64,000 bases of DNA from Cruorifilaria tuberocauda (lineage: Eukaryota > Nematoda > Chromadorea > Rhabditida > Onchocercidae). Where the stretch lies: positions 1-64,000 of the forward strand of contig JABVXU010000195.1 of assembly GCA_013365365.1 (NCBI GenBank), given 5' to 3'. Positions within the stretch are counted from its first letter, which is position 1, and the number at the start of each line of letters is the position of its first letter. The translations under genes were made by a program, and so were the position numbers. Positions 35,382 to 46,873 of the stretch are shown piece by piece. Below the pieces are notes generated by a model. The model saw only the letters and a program-made list of their open reading frames with translations, ran no database searches and was not told the DNA's origin.

Positions 35382-35895
35382 AATGCATATCTTAAAAACT
35401 TCAAAGATAAAAAAAAATAGAAAAAGATGAGAAAATACATAAATTCATTCAATGAAGAGTTATAAAATGCATAAACTACAGACATTTGAACTGTTATTTA
35501 TACTTTCAACAATACCTAAATGAATTTCAACAATAATTGAAACTTATCAGAAGACAAACAATTTTTATCACTTTTTCTTAATGATACGATCATAGAAAGG
35601 CAATTAATATCATTCCATAATTAAATAACTAAGTAAAAATTGTAAACACAATAAAAATAGAGACTTATCAACAACTAATGAAAGGATAGATCTTTTTTTT
35701 TTTGCTGTTATGAAACGATTTTATTGAAATGGGAATTCGATTTAATCAATGCACAACATCACATTAATAGCTATGAGATAGTATATATTAGTATTTATTT
35801 ATATATTTATTTATTTATCGAGTGTTTTAGGAAATTAATATTAATTATACATGAGAGCTTACTTTACCTATTCACATTTCTCTATGCATTCATTA

Positions 35896-36312
35896 TAAAA
35901 TCGCAACGAAATTGAAAAACTGTGCATATAATATGGTTAAAGTAGACGTTCTTAACAATACCAATATTGTTGGCGATTCATTGTTGATGAATATATTATT
36001 AATCCGTTCCATAGACTTCATGATATCAGAGTAACAAGGCATTCCATTCAGCTTATGAATAAATTTTGAAAATTTTTTCATTAAAATCATTTGCTGTCTG
36101 TGATTTCGGCTTTCGAGACATGCAAAAAAATATCGACCAAACAGAAATGAAACTGATGAGATGATATGAGAAGATGGGAGAAAGGAACCATTATAACAGC
36201 AATCACATGTTACAATCAGTACAAATAAATGATGGAAAAAAGCACAAGAATCAATTCCAATTAAAAAATTTAAACAGAAATAAAAATCAACCGTCTCTAA
36301 ATTAATTCCGAA
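35896..36312 (-). other. 139-codon open frame between the HINFP and RRM-Tudor genes
   Basis: The - strand is open without a stop from 36312 to 35896, and the first ATG is at 36090. The part around KLNGMPCYSDIMKSMERI has coding-like composition, and no known domain was recognised. A GCACA|GTTTTT donor at 35921 would join in frame to the acceptor at 35374 (giving H-LPGKIMTATG), adding about 62 residues to the RRM-Tudor protein. Against this, the ATG at about 36118 in another frame would start a short upstream ORF. Real exon or chance cannot be settled here. Confidence 0.3.
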
Positions 36313-36825
36313 TTATCCAAATTTCACTGCTTAAATTCTTCGCAATTGATCAAAGATGAAAAAAAAATCGTAAATGTTATTGAATGTTAATGAAATATAA
36401 CGCAATATTACATAGCTATTTATGTTACATCGTTGATCTCAACAATACCGCTTTATGAATATATTAAACTTTACTGTATACCATCATCCTACTAAATCTC
36501 CTAAAAATTTTCTATTTTCACAGAAAAAAGTTTATAACAATTAGAAACTGCACTGTAAACCCTCAAGTCATGTATAGAATTTGATGTAGGGAAAAAAGGA
36601 CAAAAGGACAAAAGAGTTGATCGATCTGCTTCACTTTTTCCTATAAATACTCATTTAAAAAATAACAAAAAATGAAATCCGAAAAAAAGCAAAGTAGAAT
36701 TGTTTGTTCCGTTCCGTAATACATGCATTTTTACTGTAAATCATATTTACATATTTACCTTGAAACAAAAATATAGATTCTGAATCAATAAAAAGTGCAA
36801 TTGAAACAAATTTAATGCTTGAAAA

Positions 36826-36831
36826 TTTATT
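36826..36831 (-). terminator. candidate polyadenylation signal of the HINFP gene
   Basis: AATAAA on the - strand lies about 100 bases after the TGA at 36933. This supports that stop as the gene's real end. Confidence 0.5.
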
Positions 36832-36932
36832 TTGAAAAGATACCATATTTATAACGAATTAAATTTAAACTTCATTCGGGATGGGATTCACAAAAACCAG
36901 TTTTCATAATAATGACTAATCAAGCTAATAAA

Positions 36933-39900
36933 TCAGGTTTTTTCTTTCTCACCGACATAGCAGCCTAAATCCATAGCCAAGCTTCTACTCAAACAACGTT
37001 TTGTCTGTAGTCGAGCATAACCATCCTTGCACTTTTTATATTGAAATCGCGTAAATCCACGTGGTATTGAACATTTGTGCTTTCGGATTAAATGTCGGCT
37101 TAAGCCAAAACCATTTGCATATTTTGCATCACATAAATGACATAAGTGAGTGTATGGGATATAAACCTGAAATCAAGTTACACTCAACTGATCTGAAGCG
37201 GTAAACTAGAAAAGTTCAGAGTACAGCTATTATCACTCAAAATAAGCTCTCTACTCAAAAATATTAAGGAACGAATCGTTAAATGATCGAGAAATAAAAG
37301 ATATATTTATTTGCGTTTTCTATTACTGCAATGCATAGTTGTCCTTTATTCACATGTTATATAGAACATTTTAATTTTCAGAAAACTTTTCCAGTCATAT
37401 TTAATTATTCAACGATTTTAACTTTTAAATACCTTATCATGCTTTCGGATGTGCGCTGTCAACTGTTTTTTCCAACGAAACTGCTCACCGCAATGTCCAC
37501 ATTTATGTGTAAGTTCGTTAGAATGAACAACCATGTGACGATCAACATCTGCTTTTTGAGAAAAACTGAATATAAATTTTTATTAATTTATATTCATATA
37601 AAAATTTGATAGATAATTATAATTTTAGAATAGTATAAGTATTTCCAAAATTTATCCTACAAAAATATCAGGCTGCAAAACACATATATCTATAACTTCA
37701 TTCGCAAAACCTTACGATTCAAATAATTTTCATATTTGAATAAACCAAAATATTTAAAATTAGAATTTTACTAAGCCTGTACATTTCTGGATCGCGATAA
37801 TAAATTCTTAAAAAATAATAAGATTTTGGGATGATATGAATGCTAAACATTTTGACTTAATGATTTCAGAACCATTTCTGACCCAGCTAAAAACATACAT
37901 AAAACTGATATATTTAAAATTACTCAATAAATCCAAATCACCTAAGTAAAAATCACAATTTCATTACCTGTGGCCACAATAACAGCAAGTAAAAAGTCGA
38001 CATTTAGCATGGACAGCGGCAACATGCCTTTTCAATGCAGATGGACTGTCAACGGTCACTGTACAATATTTACATTTATGATTCATAACATGCCGACGAC
38101 AATGTTCGCGTAATAAACGTTGCGTACCAAATTGTTTCTGACATAAATGACAAGAATAAATAGTTCGAAACTCCCCGTTTTCTAGCGCTTCCGGTCCTAA
38201 ATGAACAAATAGTACTGTGTACAGAAAAATTTTTTTAAAAAATGATGAAATGCTTTAGCAAAATTATGCGTCTTTTGGAAACCTTATTCAAGGAATCAAA
38301 AGTTCTTCTAAGTAGCGCAAAAACAGTGTGAAAAAATGAAAAATTTCTTAGATTACCAGTCTGATTTTTGCGAAGCATATGATCAATCAATTTTGAGTTA
38401 TTGGCGAAGAAAACGCCACAATATGGACAAGCTGCAGTCTTGTCACCAGAATGATGTCGACAATGTACCCGAAGATTGGCTTTATTCTTAAAATGCATCT
38501 TACAACCTGAAAAACACCAAATATTAAAACTGACAAGTTTGAGACAATGTCTACTTCAACACTTAAGCATATGAAAAAAGCAAAATCAAGTTATGAATGG
38601 ACAAAATGCCAGCTATAAAATTCTCCCGGTAATCCATTTCAGCAATAACAAATCGACATTTTTAAGTTTCAGTTTCAAATAAATTCTTTACCTTGCCAAC
38701 CACAATTTAGTTGAGATCGCTGATCACGGTCTACGACACCAAGTGAGTCGATATGATTATCAACATGATTGCAATACAAATCGATATCATCCCAAAAAGT
38801 CTTAAAATCCAAAAATAAAGCCAAAACAATTCTTGTTCCAAATAATTGATTTAAAAAAGTTGATAACAATATAAATCATACTTACACCGCAATTATTCCA
38901 TCCACACGCCATTACAGAACCATCATATATAAGTTCCATAGATGTACGAAAACCACAACTGAAATTATTGTTACCAATACTTTGCCAAATCAAATTAATC
39001 TTATCTGCTATTATCTTAATGAATACATTGCAAATTGAGAAATAACGTTAATCGAAATGTTCTGGAATGAAGGAGAGAGATGAATCTCGGATGAACCTAT
39101 CATCAGATCATTTTATTAACCTATGTACGAGTTATAGTATAAAAAAGGAAAAATGTAAACAGTAACTATTTCGTCAATAATAATAAGATGTAAACAGTAA
39201 CTAGTTTGTTAGTAATCCTTCCCACGTGCTGCTAAAGTGTAAGTAACAGTCACAAGTATTAAATCTCAAAACTTTTAATTCAATGAACTTCCCAACGATT
39301 AACTGGTCTACAAGCACAAGTATCTACGATATTGTTCTTGCCTTCGACAAGTTACACTCATACTGAAGGTAATTAAAATGTAATTTAAAAAAAAGCCTTT
39401 CTTTTTCAGTTCTCTTTTCCTACGCATCATATTTACTCAACTAATTTCTATTTCGATACATAAGTTGCTGATATCTTAAGATAAGCAAAACATAGCATGA
39501 TTTTCACACTTAATGGAGAACATACTGTGGAATATTTGCTACATAATCCCGGCTGAAAATAACGTTTAAACCAGTCCACTGTCGTCGAATGTGATAATTA
39601 TGCATGTAGAGATGACGACACAAATGATGTTGTGTAGCAAGTGCTTTACTACATCCACTGATAGGACACATAATAATACTACCTTCATTCTGATCTTGAA
39701 CTGAAAAAGAAAAGAGTAATGTTCTGGAACGCCATAAGACAATATCTGTCATTTAACTTTCATATAATTTTGAAACAAAAAAAAGATAACAAAAAAAACT
39801 AATTGAAACCTGGTAATTGCTCTATATGGGATCTCATATGTTGCAATAGATCATTCAATGTGTCGTATACGATAAAACAATTTGACCACAAACATTTAAA

Positions 39901-40448
39901 ATAAAACTGAAACAATTATCAAATATTTAACTAATAAAACTAAATTTCATTTCAAATTGTATCTCTCGAAACGAAAAAGAAGGAAAAAACTGCTGCACAA
40001 AAAGTGAATAAACCAGTATAAATCAGTATAAACACCGTGCGTGAAACCAAACAGATATCCATCTTCAATTGAAACGATACATCAGATTAGTCTTTTTACG
40101 ATATTTTTATTGTTTTTCAAAGCATTAAAACGACCTCACTTGAATTGCAAACTTTTTACTTCGTTATTTTCATGCTATCATTATGGCTATATTTTCTATA
40201 CTTCTTTTAATTACTGTCATATCTTCAATCAGCTTAAAGTCTATAATTCATCCTAGGATGATGTGTTTACCTGCTTAAAAATTTAAATATTTTTAGATAT
40301 TAAAAATATATCCTCGTATTCTAATATAATTCAGTCAAATTAATACTTCTTTATCCTGAAGTCGAGTAATCCATGCCATTTGCTCACCGGAACTGGTTGC
40401 TATAGGTCCATCTGCTGGTTGAAGAACAATCGGTTCGAACTGTTCCAT
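36933..40448 (-). CDS. HINFP: C2H2 zinc-finger protein, HINFP (histone H4 transcription factor) orthologue
   Basis: Coding exons on the - strand: 40448-40347, 39906-39810, 39700-39526, 38958-38886, 38800-38692, 38506-38357, 38196-37968, 37565-37433 and 37166-36933. All joins are GT-AG and in phase (1,302 nt, 433 aa). Zinc-binding pairs at about C39/C44/H57/H61, C78/C83/H96/H100, C143/C148/H161/H165 and C182/C187/H200/H204 have the long C-x4-C spacing. An atypical finger follows at C212/C215/H228, then C251-H271, C277-H298, C306-H326, C334-H354 and C365-H386. After the last finger comes PRGFTRFQYKKCKDGYARLQ, the counterpart of HINFP's GHPRFRYKEHEDGYMRLQ. The ACPYCGVFFANNSK segment also matches HINFP (ACPTCGGMFANNTK). 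HINFP activates histone H4 genes at the G1/S transition in animals. The protein ends soon after the signature, so the long vertebrate C-terminus is absent. Confidence 0.92.
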
Positions 40449-41785
40449 TATACACCCAACCTCAAGTATACTATGCAAAAATATGTTAATGAAAAGAAAG
40501 AAATTCATAAAGAAATATTAAAATAATGAAATCATATAAATTGGCGCCAATTTTTTAAAGAGCATTTAGATAAATTAAACATCCAAGAGTGAAATTTAAC
40601 TTGGCTGAGAATCTTTAATCCCATATTTACATTTTCACCTAAAAGAAATCCAAGCATATTGAGTATGCCTAACATCGTACTTTTAATTTATTATCTACGT
40701 CTAATTGCTAAGTTTTCTTTCACGTCCTTTATTATACTAATCACATACTTTAATAAACTTCTTAACATTTGCATTTAGCTTTAAAAATTAGCAAATATTA
40801 ATTAACATTATTTCTGTAATAACAATAATAACAGTTATAAGATATTATAATTATAATTACTATCATTGATAATTATAAGTAAGTATAAGTTAGATAATTA
40901 TAAGCTTATTTCATCAAAATAATTCAAATATTAAAATGATAAAGAATGAGAAGACAGGTAAGAGTGTCAATAAGAAATAAAGAAATTGAAAAAGAATACA
41001 ATTTCGTTCAGAATATAATAGTTGAGAGAAAAGAGATTGAGAAAAAGTAATGAACAGAGAGTGAGAGCATTACAAATTCATTATTACGAAAACAAAAGAG
41101 AAGAGAAAAAGGATTGACAAAACTTTCTCATTCGTACATTCATCCAAATTTTCGAAGTTTACATTGCGATAGGTTGTAATTCAGACTGCTATCGTTGTGT
41201 AATATGGTTAGTTTCAGGTTGTGGTACTTATCATTTACTTTATTGTTTTTGGTTATAGTTATAACCTGTTCATTATTATGATTTTCCGATTATTCTTATA
41301 TTTATCATTTTTTTCTGGTTATTTTTTTACTCTAGATTTTCATTGCCTTTTAGACTGTGGTACTTTTGTGCTATTTTATTTTTCAATCTCATTTTTATCT
41401 TCTTTTTTTGTAAGTAAGTATATGTATTATTCGTCAATTTATTAAAGTTATGTGTTTATATTAATTCCTGATTAGAGTTTTATTTGCTTAGTAAGTTTTT
41501 TTGATGCTATTTTTTTTGTTAGCTCATAATTAATTGCCTCGTGTTCATTATTTGTATTAATTTATTTACTTTATGTGTTATTAATTGGTGATTAGAATTG
41601 ATATTGTTTGTTTAGGTTTCAGTTTGTGCATTTTCTAATATTTTATAAAAATTTGAATAATTCTTATCGGTTAGATTGAATTATAAGTGTTTCATAGTGT
41701 TTTTTTTTCAATTATTTATTATTGTTTGTTTATTAGTTACTTCGATGTATATTTCTCGAACTTCTCTATAATATATCATTTGCAG
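40449..41785. promoter_or_regulatory. divergent intergenic region between the HINFP (-) and BED-finger (+) genes
   Basis: About 1.35 kb separates the two start codons. It is AT-rich with AG-rich stretches near 40940-41110. It must hold both promoters unless one lies further away. No TATA box or factor site stands out. One short + strand frame at 41221-41445 is Phe/Tyr/Ser-rich and not convincing. Confidence 0.5.
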
Positions 41786-41786
41786 T
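41779..41786 (+). promoter_or_regulatory. candidate trans-splice acceptor of the BED-finger gene
   Basis: ATTTGCAG ends at 41785, ten bases before the ATG at 41796. The very short leader after a strong acceptor favours spliced-leader addition. Confidence 0.5.
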
Positions 41787-41795
41787 TAATCTAAA

Positions 41796-44700
41796 ATGTC
41801 GATCGGTGGTATTGGGGTTTATGACCATCAACCGCAAGTATCGCAGGATACATTCGTGGTAGTTGGTGAGCCGGATGTAATCAGAAGTCAAGAAATTGCT
41901 ACAAATGGTGTAACAAGCGACATTACATATGAAACTGGAAAAGATTGTCATCGGGTTAGAGCATTTTTAATTGAGTTATTTATCCTTTTTATCCCTTTTG
42001 GAAGACTTGAAAATTATATTTAAGGATTAGATACGGTCGGCAGCCGTAAGCTATCAGTTTTAATATCATCTTGAAAGTTTAGTTTTGCACCTAATCAGTG
42101 TTGCAGTGTTGCAGAGTAATTTGCGATTAATAATCAAAAATATCTCAAGAACTTAAAAATTAGGAAGTTCTTCCTCTTGAAAAATTTTAAAGTAGTGTTT
42201 TATTTGATAACCAGCATTCAATAGGTATGTTCTATGTCCGAATCTAATCTATTAAATATTATTATTTCAGTCTACATTTAAAGGATTTAGTACTTTGCAA
42301 TCAATATAGGTAATATTTATTGCTGTGGATAAGAATTTTGAAAAATGATGGATTTTATTACTCATAGTTTTATTTGATCACTTGGAAATTCGTTTATAAT
42401 TTTTTCTTTACATTTCCATCGTTATCAATAAGTATAATTATTGGAATGCTTGGATTTATAAATAGTTTACTCATTTATAGCAAATTCGAATGACTGAAGG
42501 AAATGTTTAAATGAAAATGTATTGTAAATATTAATTATAAGGCAAGTATTTGCTTTATAATTAATAAATTCCTTCTTTTAATGATAGCTGTTTTGTTTTC
42601 TGACCAGTATCATCAGATAAAATTGGGGATAGAGGGAAAAGGTGTATTCTGCTGTCGATAATAAGTTTATCGGTTGTTTCTCCAGGAATCAGGTAACGGT
42701 AATGTTACACCCGAAACAACAGCCGTATTGGAAATAGGCAAACGTAGGTCGGTATATTTAACGGATACTGGAGCGGAACAATATGGCCAGGAAGCCGGCT
42801 GTAGTGTGGCAAAAATCGCCCGAAACGATGATTGTTTAGGAAGTTCCGAGCATTTATTACCGCAAGGTGATAACGTATATCATGACGGAGGTATGTTACA
42901 ATATTAATGGACGGAAAAATAATAAAATTATGACAAGTTCTAGTTTTTTAACTTATATATGCAATAATTTCATTGTTTTTACAGGTTCAGAATTGGTTGG
43001 CACTGATGACGATGGTGAACATCAGACGTTGCGTGATATTTCACGTTGTGCACCACGTGAAATTAGTTACGAAACATCGCAGTGTGAAGTGCAACCACAG
43101 CATTGTAACATGCAGCAGCAACATTGCAGTGTTCAACCGCAACACTGTGACGTGCAATTGTCGCTTCCAAACAGACGAATAAGTTTTTGAAATTAACCGA
43201 CTAATTTTAATTTTGTATAATGACATAATTCCACAGAATTTAATAACATGTATTTACATCTAACAATATCCAGTGTTCACAAGATTGATGCCCACTTTCT
43301 AATTCTGGATACATTTTCAGGCTAGCCGTGGAGAACATCTTAGAGGGAAAAATAATGTAAAGAATGAAATTGACTCTGACGAAAATGCATCTCACTTACT
43401 GATTAGTTTAAGCAATGCATTAAATCCTGGTGAAGCCGAATATATAGATCGTTATCGTCCGAAGGGCCGTCCCAGAGGTGAATCTTTCGCTTCAGTTCGA
43501 AAATATACTTGCATTTTACTTGTTATTTATTGTTATAGTTTCCATTAGTAACATTTTCGCTTTAGAAATTTTATGCACTATACTATGTGGTTTTCCTGTA
43601 ATCTTTTCTGCCCTTTTTAACATTTTATAATCACCAGTTTTTGGAAGATATTTTTGCAGGCCCGAAACACCCTGTATGGAATTTTTTCAAGTTTTATAAA
43701 TCTGGTGGACTTACCCTGGGATATATGTGTTTGATGTGTGGCAATGGATTTACTGGTCCTCCAAATACGACAAACGCTACAAAGCATCTTCGTTGTAAAC
43801 ATAAACATGAATATTTGCTGTATTTTGATTTATTAGAAGGTGCAAAACAGGGGACATTTTTCGGTGATGTGCATCAATCAATCAGAGAGGCTGGTTTAAA
43901 TTTCTAATCGTCTTTCTTTTCTTCCTTTTTAATATTCTTTGTTTGTATGAGATTGGAAACAAATTAAAGAAAGAGGCAGTGTTTATTTTCAGATAATATT
44001 TTGTAGGGAGCTTGTAGCAGTAAACTTTTAGCATACGTAGAATGCATTATCGTTCATAATTTTATTTTGAAATAACTTCATCTCATGATGATCTATTTCA
44101 GCTTGTTTCAAAAAGAGGTGTCAAAGCAGAAGCATGCACTTCGGAAGGTAATACTGCTGACGGTTCCATTCTAAATTATGAAGTTGTAAATGAAGGTTAG
44201 TCTGCATAAGTAATCATTTATTTATTGTAGCTTAATGAATATAAAGTAAATTAGATTATGCAAGGATTGATGTTAAATTTGTTGCCAAAGATATATAGTT
44301 GTTTGATTGGTTTTCTCTACTTTATAGAAAATGATATTTTGCAAAAATAATCTCATAATTATATAAACTCATGAAATCCCGTTTTAATCGTGTGATATTG
44401 TTGCATATTGTTACATTATAAAGTATATTGTGTCTTTTCTTCCATTAGGTGTACATCGGAATCATGATTGGACAGACGATGCCACGGGTAGCTCGCAAGA
44501 TACTGAACTCCATTCGTTTCTTTGTTCTGCGCCGATATCAAATAACGTGAGTTGCCTAAAAATTATTTGATTACTACCTGATTTAACTGAGTCACTAGTA
44601 ATATCTGGTATAGTTTATTTGTCGTGGTATGTTTAACCAAGCTTCAAATTTCAATATTTATTACAATTACAAATAAACTTTTTTGACGTTGAATATATAA

Positions 44701-46131
44701 TATTATTCATTATGATACAGTAAGAGACAAAGATGTAATAAATAACGAAATGTCATTTTACCGATTCGGCGGTAGCAAGGAAGTGGAGTTTAATCTTGTA
44801 TCGTTTCTAAAATAATTTTAACAATCATGAGGACAGAGTAAAGTTAAAATTAAATTTGAAACTGAAAGTCTTCAAAATTTAAATTGATACTTTAATTAAA
44901 ACCTCACCACTGTTAAGAAGTCTATTCTACCTTTATCTTTGTTTCAGTCTAAAAATTCTCTTGTTCGATATAACGTAAGCAATGCTAGTGAGAATTCTGA
45001 AGTTTCATCATCTGGAGAAGTTATCTTCGCTGGTTCATCCAACGGGTAAGACAATAATTGCACTTCTTTTACTAGTTTCACAGAAATTATAAATTATACA
45101 TCCTTATAGAAATTACTGATGTTAACTATCTTATTTTAATTTATAGTAAACTGTTTTTTAAGTTGTGATATTGATATTCGAGATAAATTTGATTTTGATT
45201 TCTGACTATTTGGAGGTGGATTGAAGTGAGGACCGAATATTTCCATTGTTCGACTGTTCTGGAGATTTAGAAATTAATGAGAAATCCATATATTGAACTA
45301 GTTGACTGATTATTTATATTACTTTTAGTTGGTGTTCTATTCTTATCTAAATGACGGTGTATTTAACTACAAACTTCTGCTTATAGAGATGCCGAGGCGG
45401 GTTCATCAGCTGTAAGCAGTGATTCTACAGGGCAGTTTGCTGGACAAGTTGAATCGTTTCTTCGTGATTATCGTCGTCTGGAAGCCGAAGTTTGTCTTTG
45501 CCTAAAGCCATGTTTTCAATTTTATCTTTAATCTGTAAGAAAGTTGTGTAATTGTTGTTTTTTGCTGTTAGATGGAATTTTTATTGTTCAGTTATCCATA
45601 ATAGCTGTATTTATTATAGCTTCAAGTAAAGAATAAAATCAACCCTTTTTGAGGCAAGATGCGATTGATTTTTTGAAGTAGATCTCAAAAAACAAGGAAA
45701 GGGGGGAGATTAAGATCTTAGTTGAACTGGGCATGAAAAAGTGTTGAAAAGCGGTTGTCATTGATTATTTTCTCTATAATTGTTAATTTTTTACACAAAT
45801 TTAGTAATATTGTATCTCTGCTTGCTTTTGCTGGCATTATTTGTTATTAATATCTGCATTCTCATATGCATCGCGCTTGATCGATCATATGATCGTGCAA
45901 TTTATTATATAATGAATTTTTTGGTGAACAGTTCATTGCAATATTGTTTCCGTCTGCATTCAGTTCATTTTTTTTTTTACAATTCAGTAATTATTTCAGT
46001 GTCGGAGATTGCGTACCGAAATGGCTGCGAAAGATGAACATATCAAAACGCTTCGTTTAAATTTGATGGAAGAACGAAATAAACGAAAAAGCGCACTGAT
46101 ACTTGTACAGCGTGCATTAATCGATGAGTGA
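41796..46131 (+). CDS. BED zinc-finger protein with AT-hook-like exon and C-terminal coiled coil
   Basis: Exons: 41796-41954, 42686-42890, 42985-43182, 43321-43477, 43660-43893, 44102-44195, 44449-44546, 44948-45045, 45387-45489 and 46000-46131. Exons 1-2-3-5-7-8-9-10 join in phase (408 aa). The exons at 43321 and 44102 need a phase-0 donor, which exons 3 and 5 offer only at weak GTGCA sites (43152, 43869). Using those gives 473 aa. The exon at 43660 encodes the BED finger: HPVWNFFKFYKSG, CLMC, then H and H four residues apart (C211/C214/H230/H235 in the 408-aa form). The exon at 43321 ends YRPKGRPR, an AT-hook-like motif that leads straight into the BED exon. The tail (FLRDYRRLEAECRRLRTEM...) is a predicted coiled coil. 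BED fingers bind DNA in chromatin factors and domesticated transposases. No specific orthologue was recognised. Confidence 0.75.
43083..43160 (+). repeat. in-frame Cys-x-Val-Gln-Pro-Gln-His heptad repeat
   Basis: Inside exon 3 of the BED gene the protein reads CEVQPQH, CNMQQQH, CSVQPQH, CDVQLSL: three and a half 7-residue (21-nt) units. The periodic Cys and His spacing could bind metal or simply reflect minisatellite expansion in coding sequence. Confidence 0.8.
43321..43477 (+). CDS. BED-gene module exon 4 (phase 0 in, phase 1 out), AT-hook-like
   Basis: A TTTTCAG acceptor is followed by a frame open only in phase 0 (ASRGEHLRGKNNVKNEIDSD). The other two frames stop within the exon. It ends RYRPKGRPR before the donor AGAG|GTGAAT and joins the BED exon in phase. 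Exon 1 (phase 0) could splice directly to it, as an alternative to exons 2 and 3. Confidence 0.7.
43660..43893 (+). CDS. BED-gene exon 5: BED-type zinc finger
   Basis: A TTTTTGCAG acceptor leads to GPKHPVWNFFKFYKSGG, then YMCLMCGNGF and NATKHLRCKHKHEY. The aromatic N-terminal signature and the C-x2-C...H-x4-H ligands are those of BED fingers. The preferred donor GGCTG|GTTTAA ends the exon at 43893 in phase 1, which fits the exon at 44449. The phase-0 alternative is GAT|GTGCAT at 43868. Confidence 0.8.
44102..44195 (+). CDS. BED-gene module exon 6 (phase 0 in, phase 1 out)
   Basis: After CTATTTCAG the phase-0 frame reads LVSKRGVKAEACTSEGNTAD and stays open to the donor GAAG|GTTAGT. The other phases stop before that donor. 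No domain is recognisable. Its phases equal those of exons 2 and 4, so it may be an alternative partner of exon 1. Confidence 0.6.
46000..46131 (+). CDS. BED-gene exon 10: coiled-coil C-terminus
   Basis: A TTATTTCAG acceptor is followed by CRRLRTEMAAKDEHIKTLRL and continues, charged and heptad-like, to ALIDE and TGA. It continues the helix begun in exon 9 (QVESFLRDYRRLEAE). Confidence 0.8.
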   Translation, partial: CRRLRTEMAAKDEHIKTLRLNLMEERNKRKSALILVQRALIDE

Positions 46132-46264
46132 ATGAATTAGAATCATTAGATAATTTTCTTGTAAATAATCCCTGACAATTGGGCAATTTCAGTTTCTTTT
46201 GTACTTGTATGATTTTACAAAGCTTTTCGGTTTTTTAATGTCCGGTTGTGAATCCAAATAGCAA

Positions 46265-46270
46265 AATAAA
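46265..46270 (+). terminator. candidate polyadenylation signal of the BED-finger gene
   Basis: AATAAA lies 134 bases after the stop at 46131, so the transcript can end here. This favours exon 10 as the usual last exon. Confidence 0.5.
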
Positions 46271-46805
46271 GCTTAATATTGTACAGCTATGTAAATTTTA
46301 TACTTTTGATTTCTTAAATAGCTTTGGATGGTAAAATTTCTTTCAGTGTCATATGTTATCTTGATGATGTTATTTTCTGAGTTTATTTAATTCATTTGTA
46401 ATATAGATTTCAATTAATTTATTTCAACTATATTATAATTATCTAGCTTTCCTTAGTGATTTTTCATAGGACCATATTTTTTTTCAATTAAAATTATCTG
46501 ATTCGTGAATATTTGATTAATAGGCCCTGTATAATGATGAAATGACCACCAATAATAGGAATTCATTTTTCATTTTGAATGCTTTTTTGGAATGTTATCT
46601 TATTACCTGAATATGTCATAACTATAGCATATAATATAGTCATGACATAAGTATCATATCTTTTAATATAATTTATTTATATTAGTAATTTATTCTTTGT
46701 TTTTCCATCAAATAAGATTCATTTGTCGGATTATTCACTAAGAATTTAATATGATATAATTTAATATGTTATTACTATCTTTTCTAACTTATTGTTTCTT
46801 TACAG

Positions 46806-46847
46806 TCTGACATAGCTGAATTGTTGCATTTTCTTGTGAAATATTAA
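46806..46847 (+). CDS. possible small alternative exon downstream of the BED gene
   Basis: TTCTTTACAG precedes SDIAELLHFLVKY and TAA. A phase-0 donor CTT|GTGAAA at 46836 would make it a 30-nt cassette feeding the next exon. Exon 9 ends in phase 0 and could join it. Confidence 0.3.
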   Translation, partial: SDIAELLHFLVKY

Positions 46848-46873
46848 GCAACATTTCGGTACTTATTTGTTAG

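Noticed and set aside
42973..43182. Second open + strand frame over BED-gene exon 3
   Set aside because: This is a shadow frame. The other frame continues exon 2 in phase and carries the acidic and CxVQPQH sequence.
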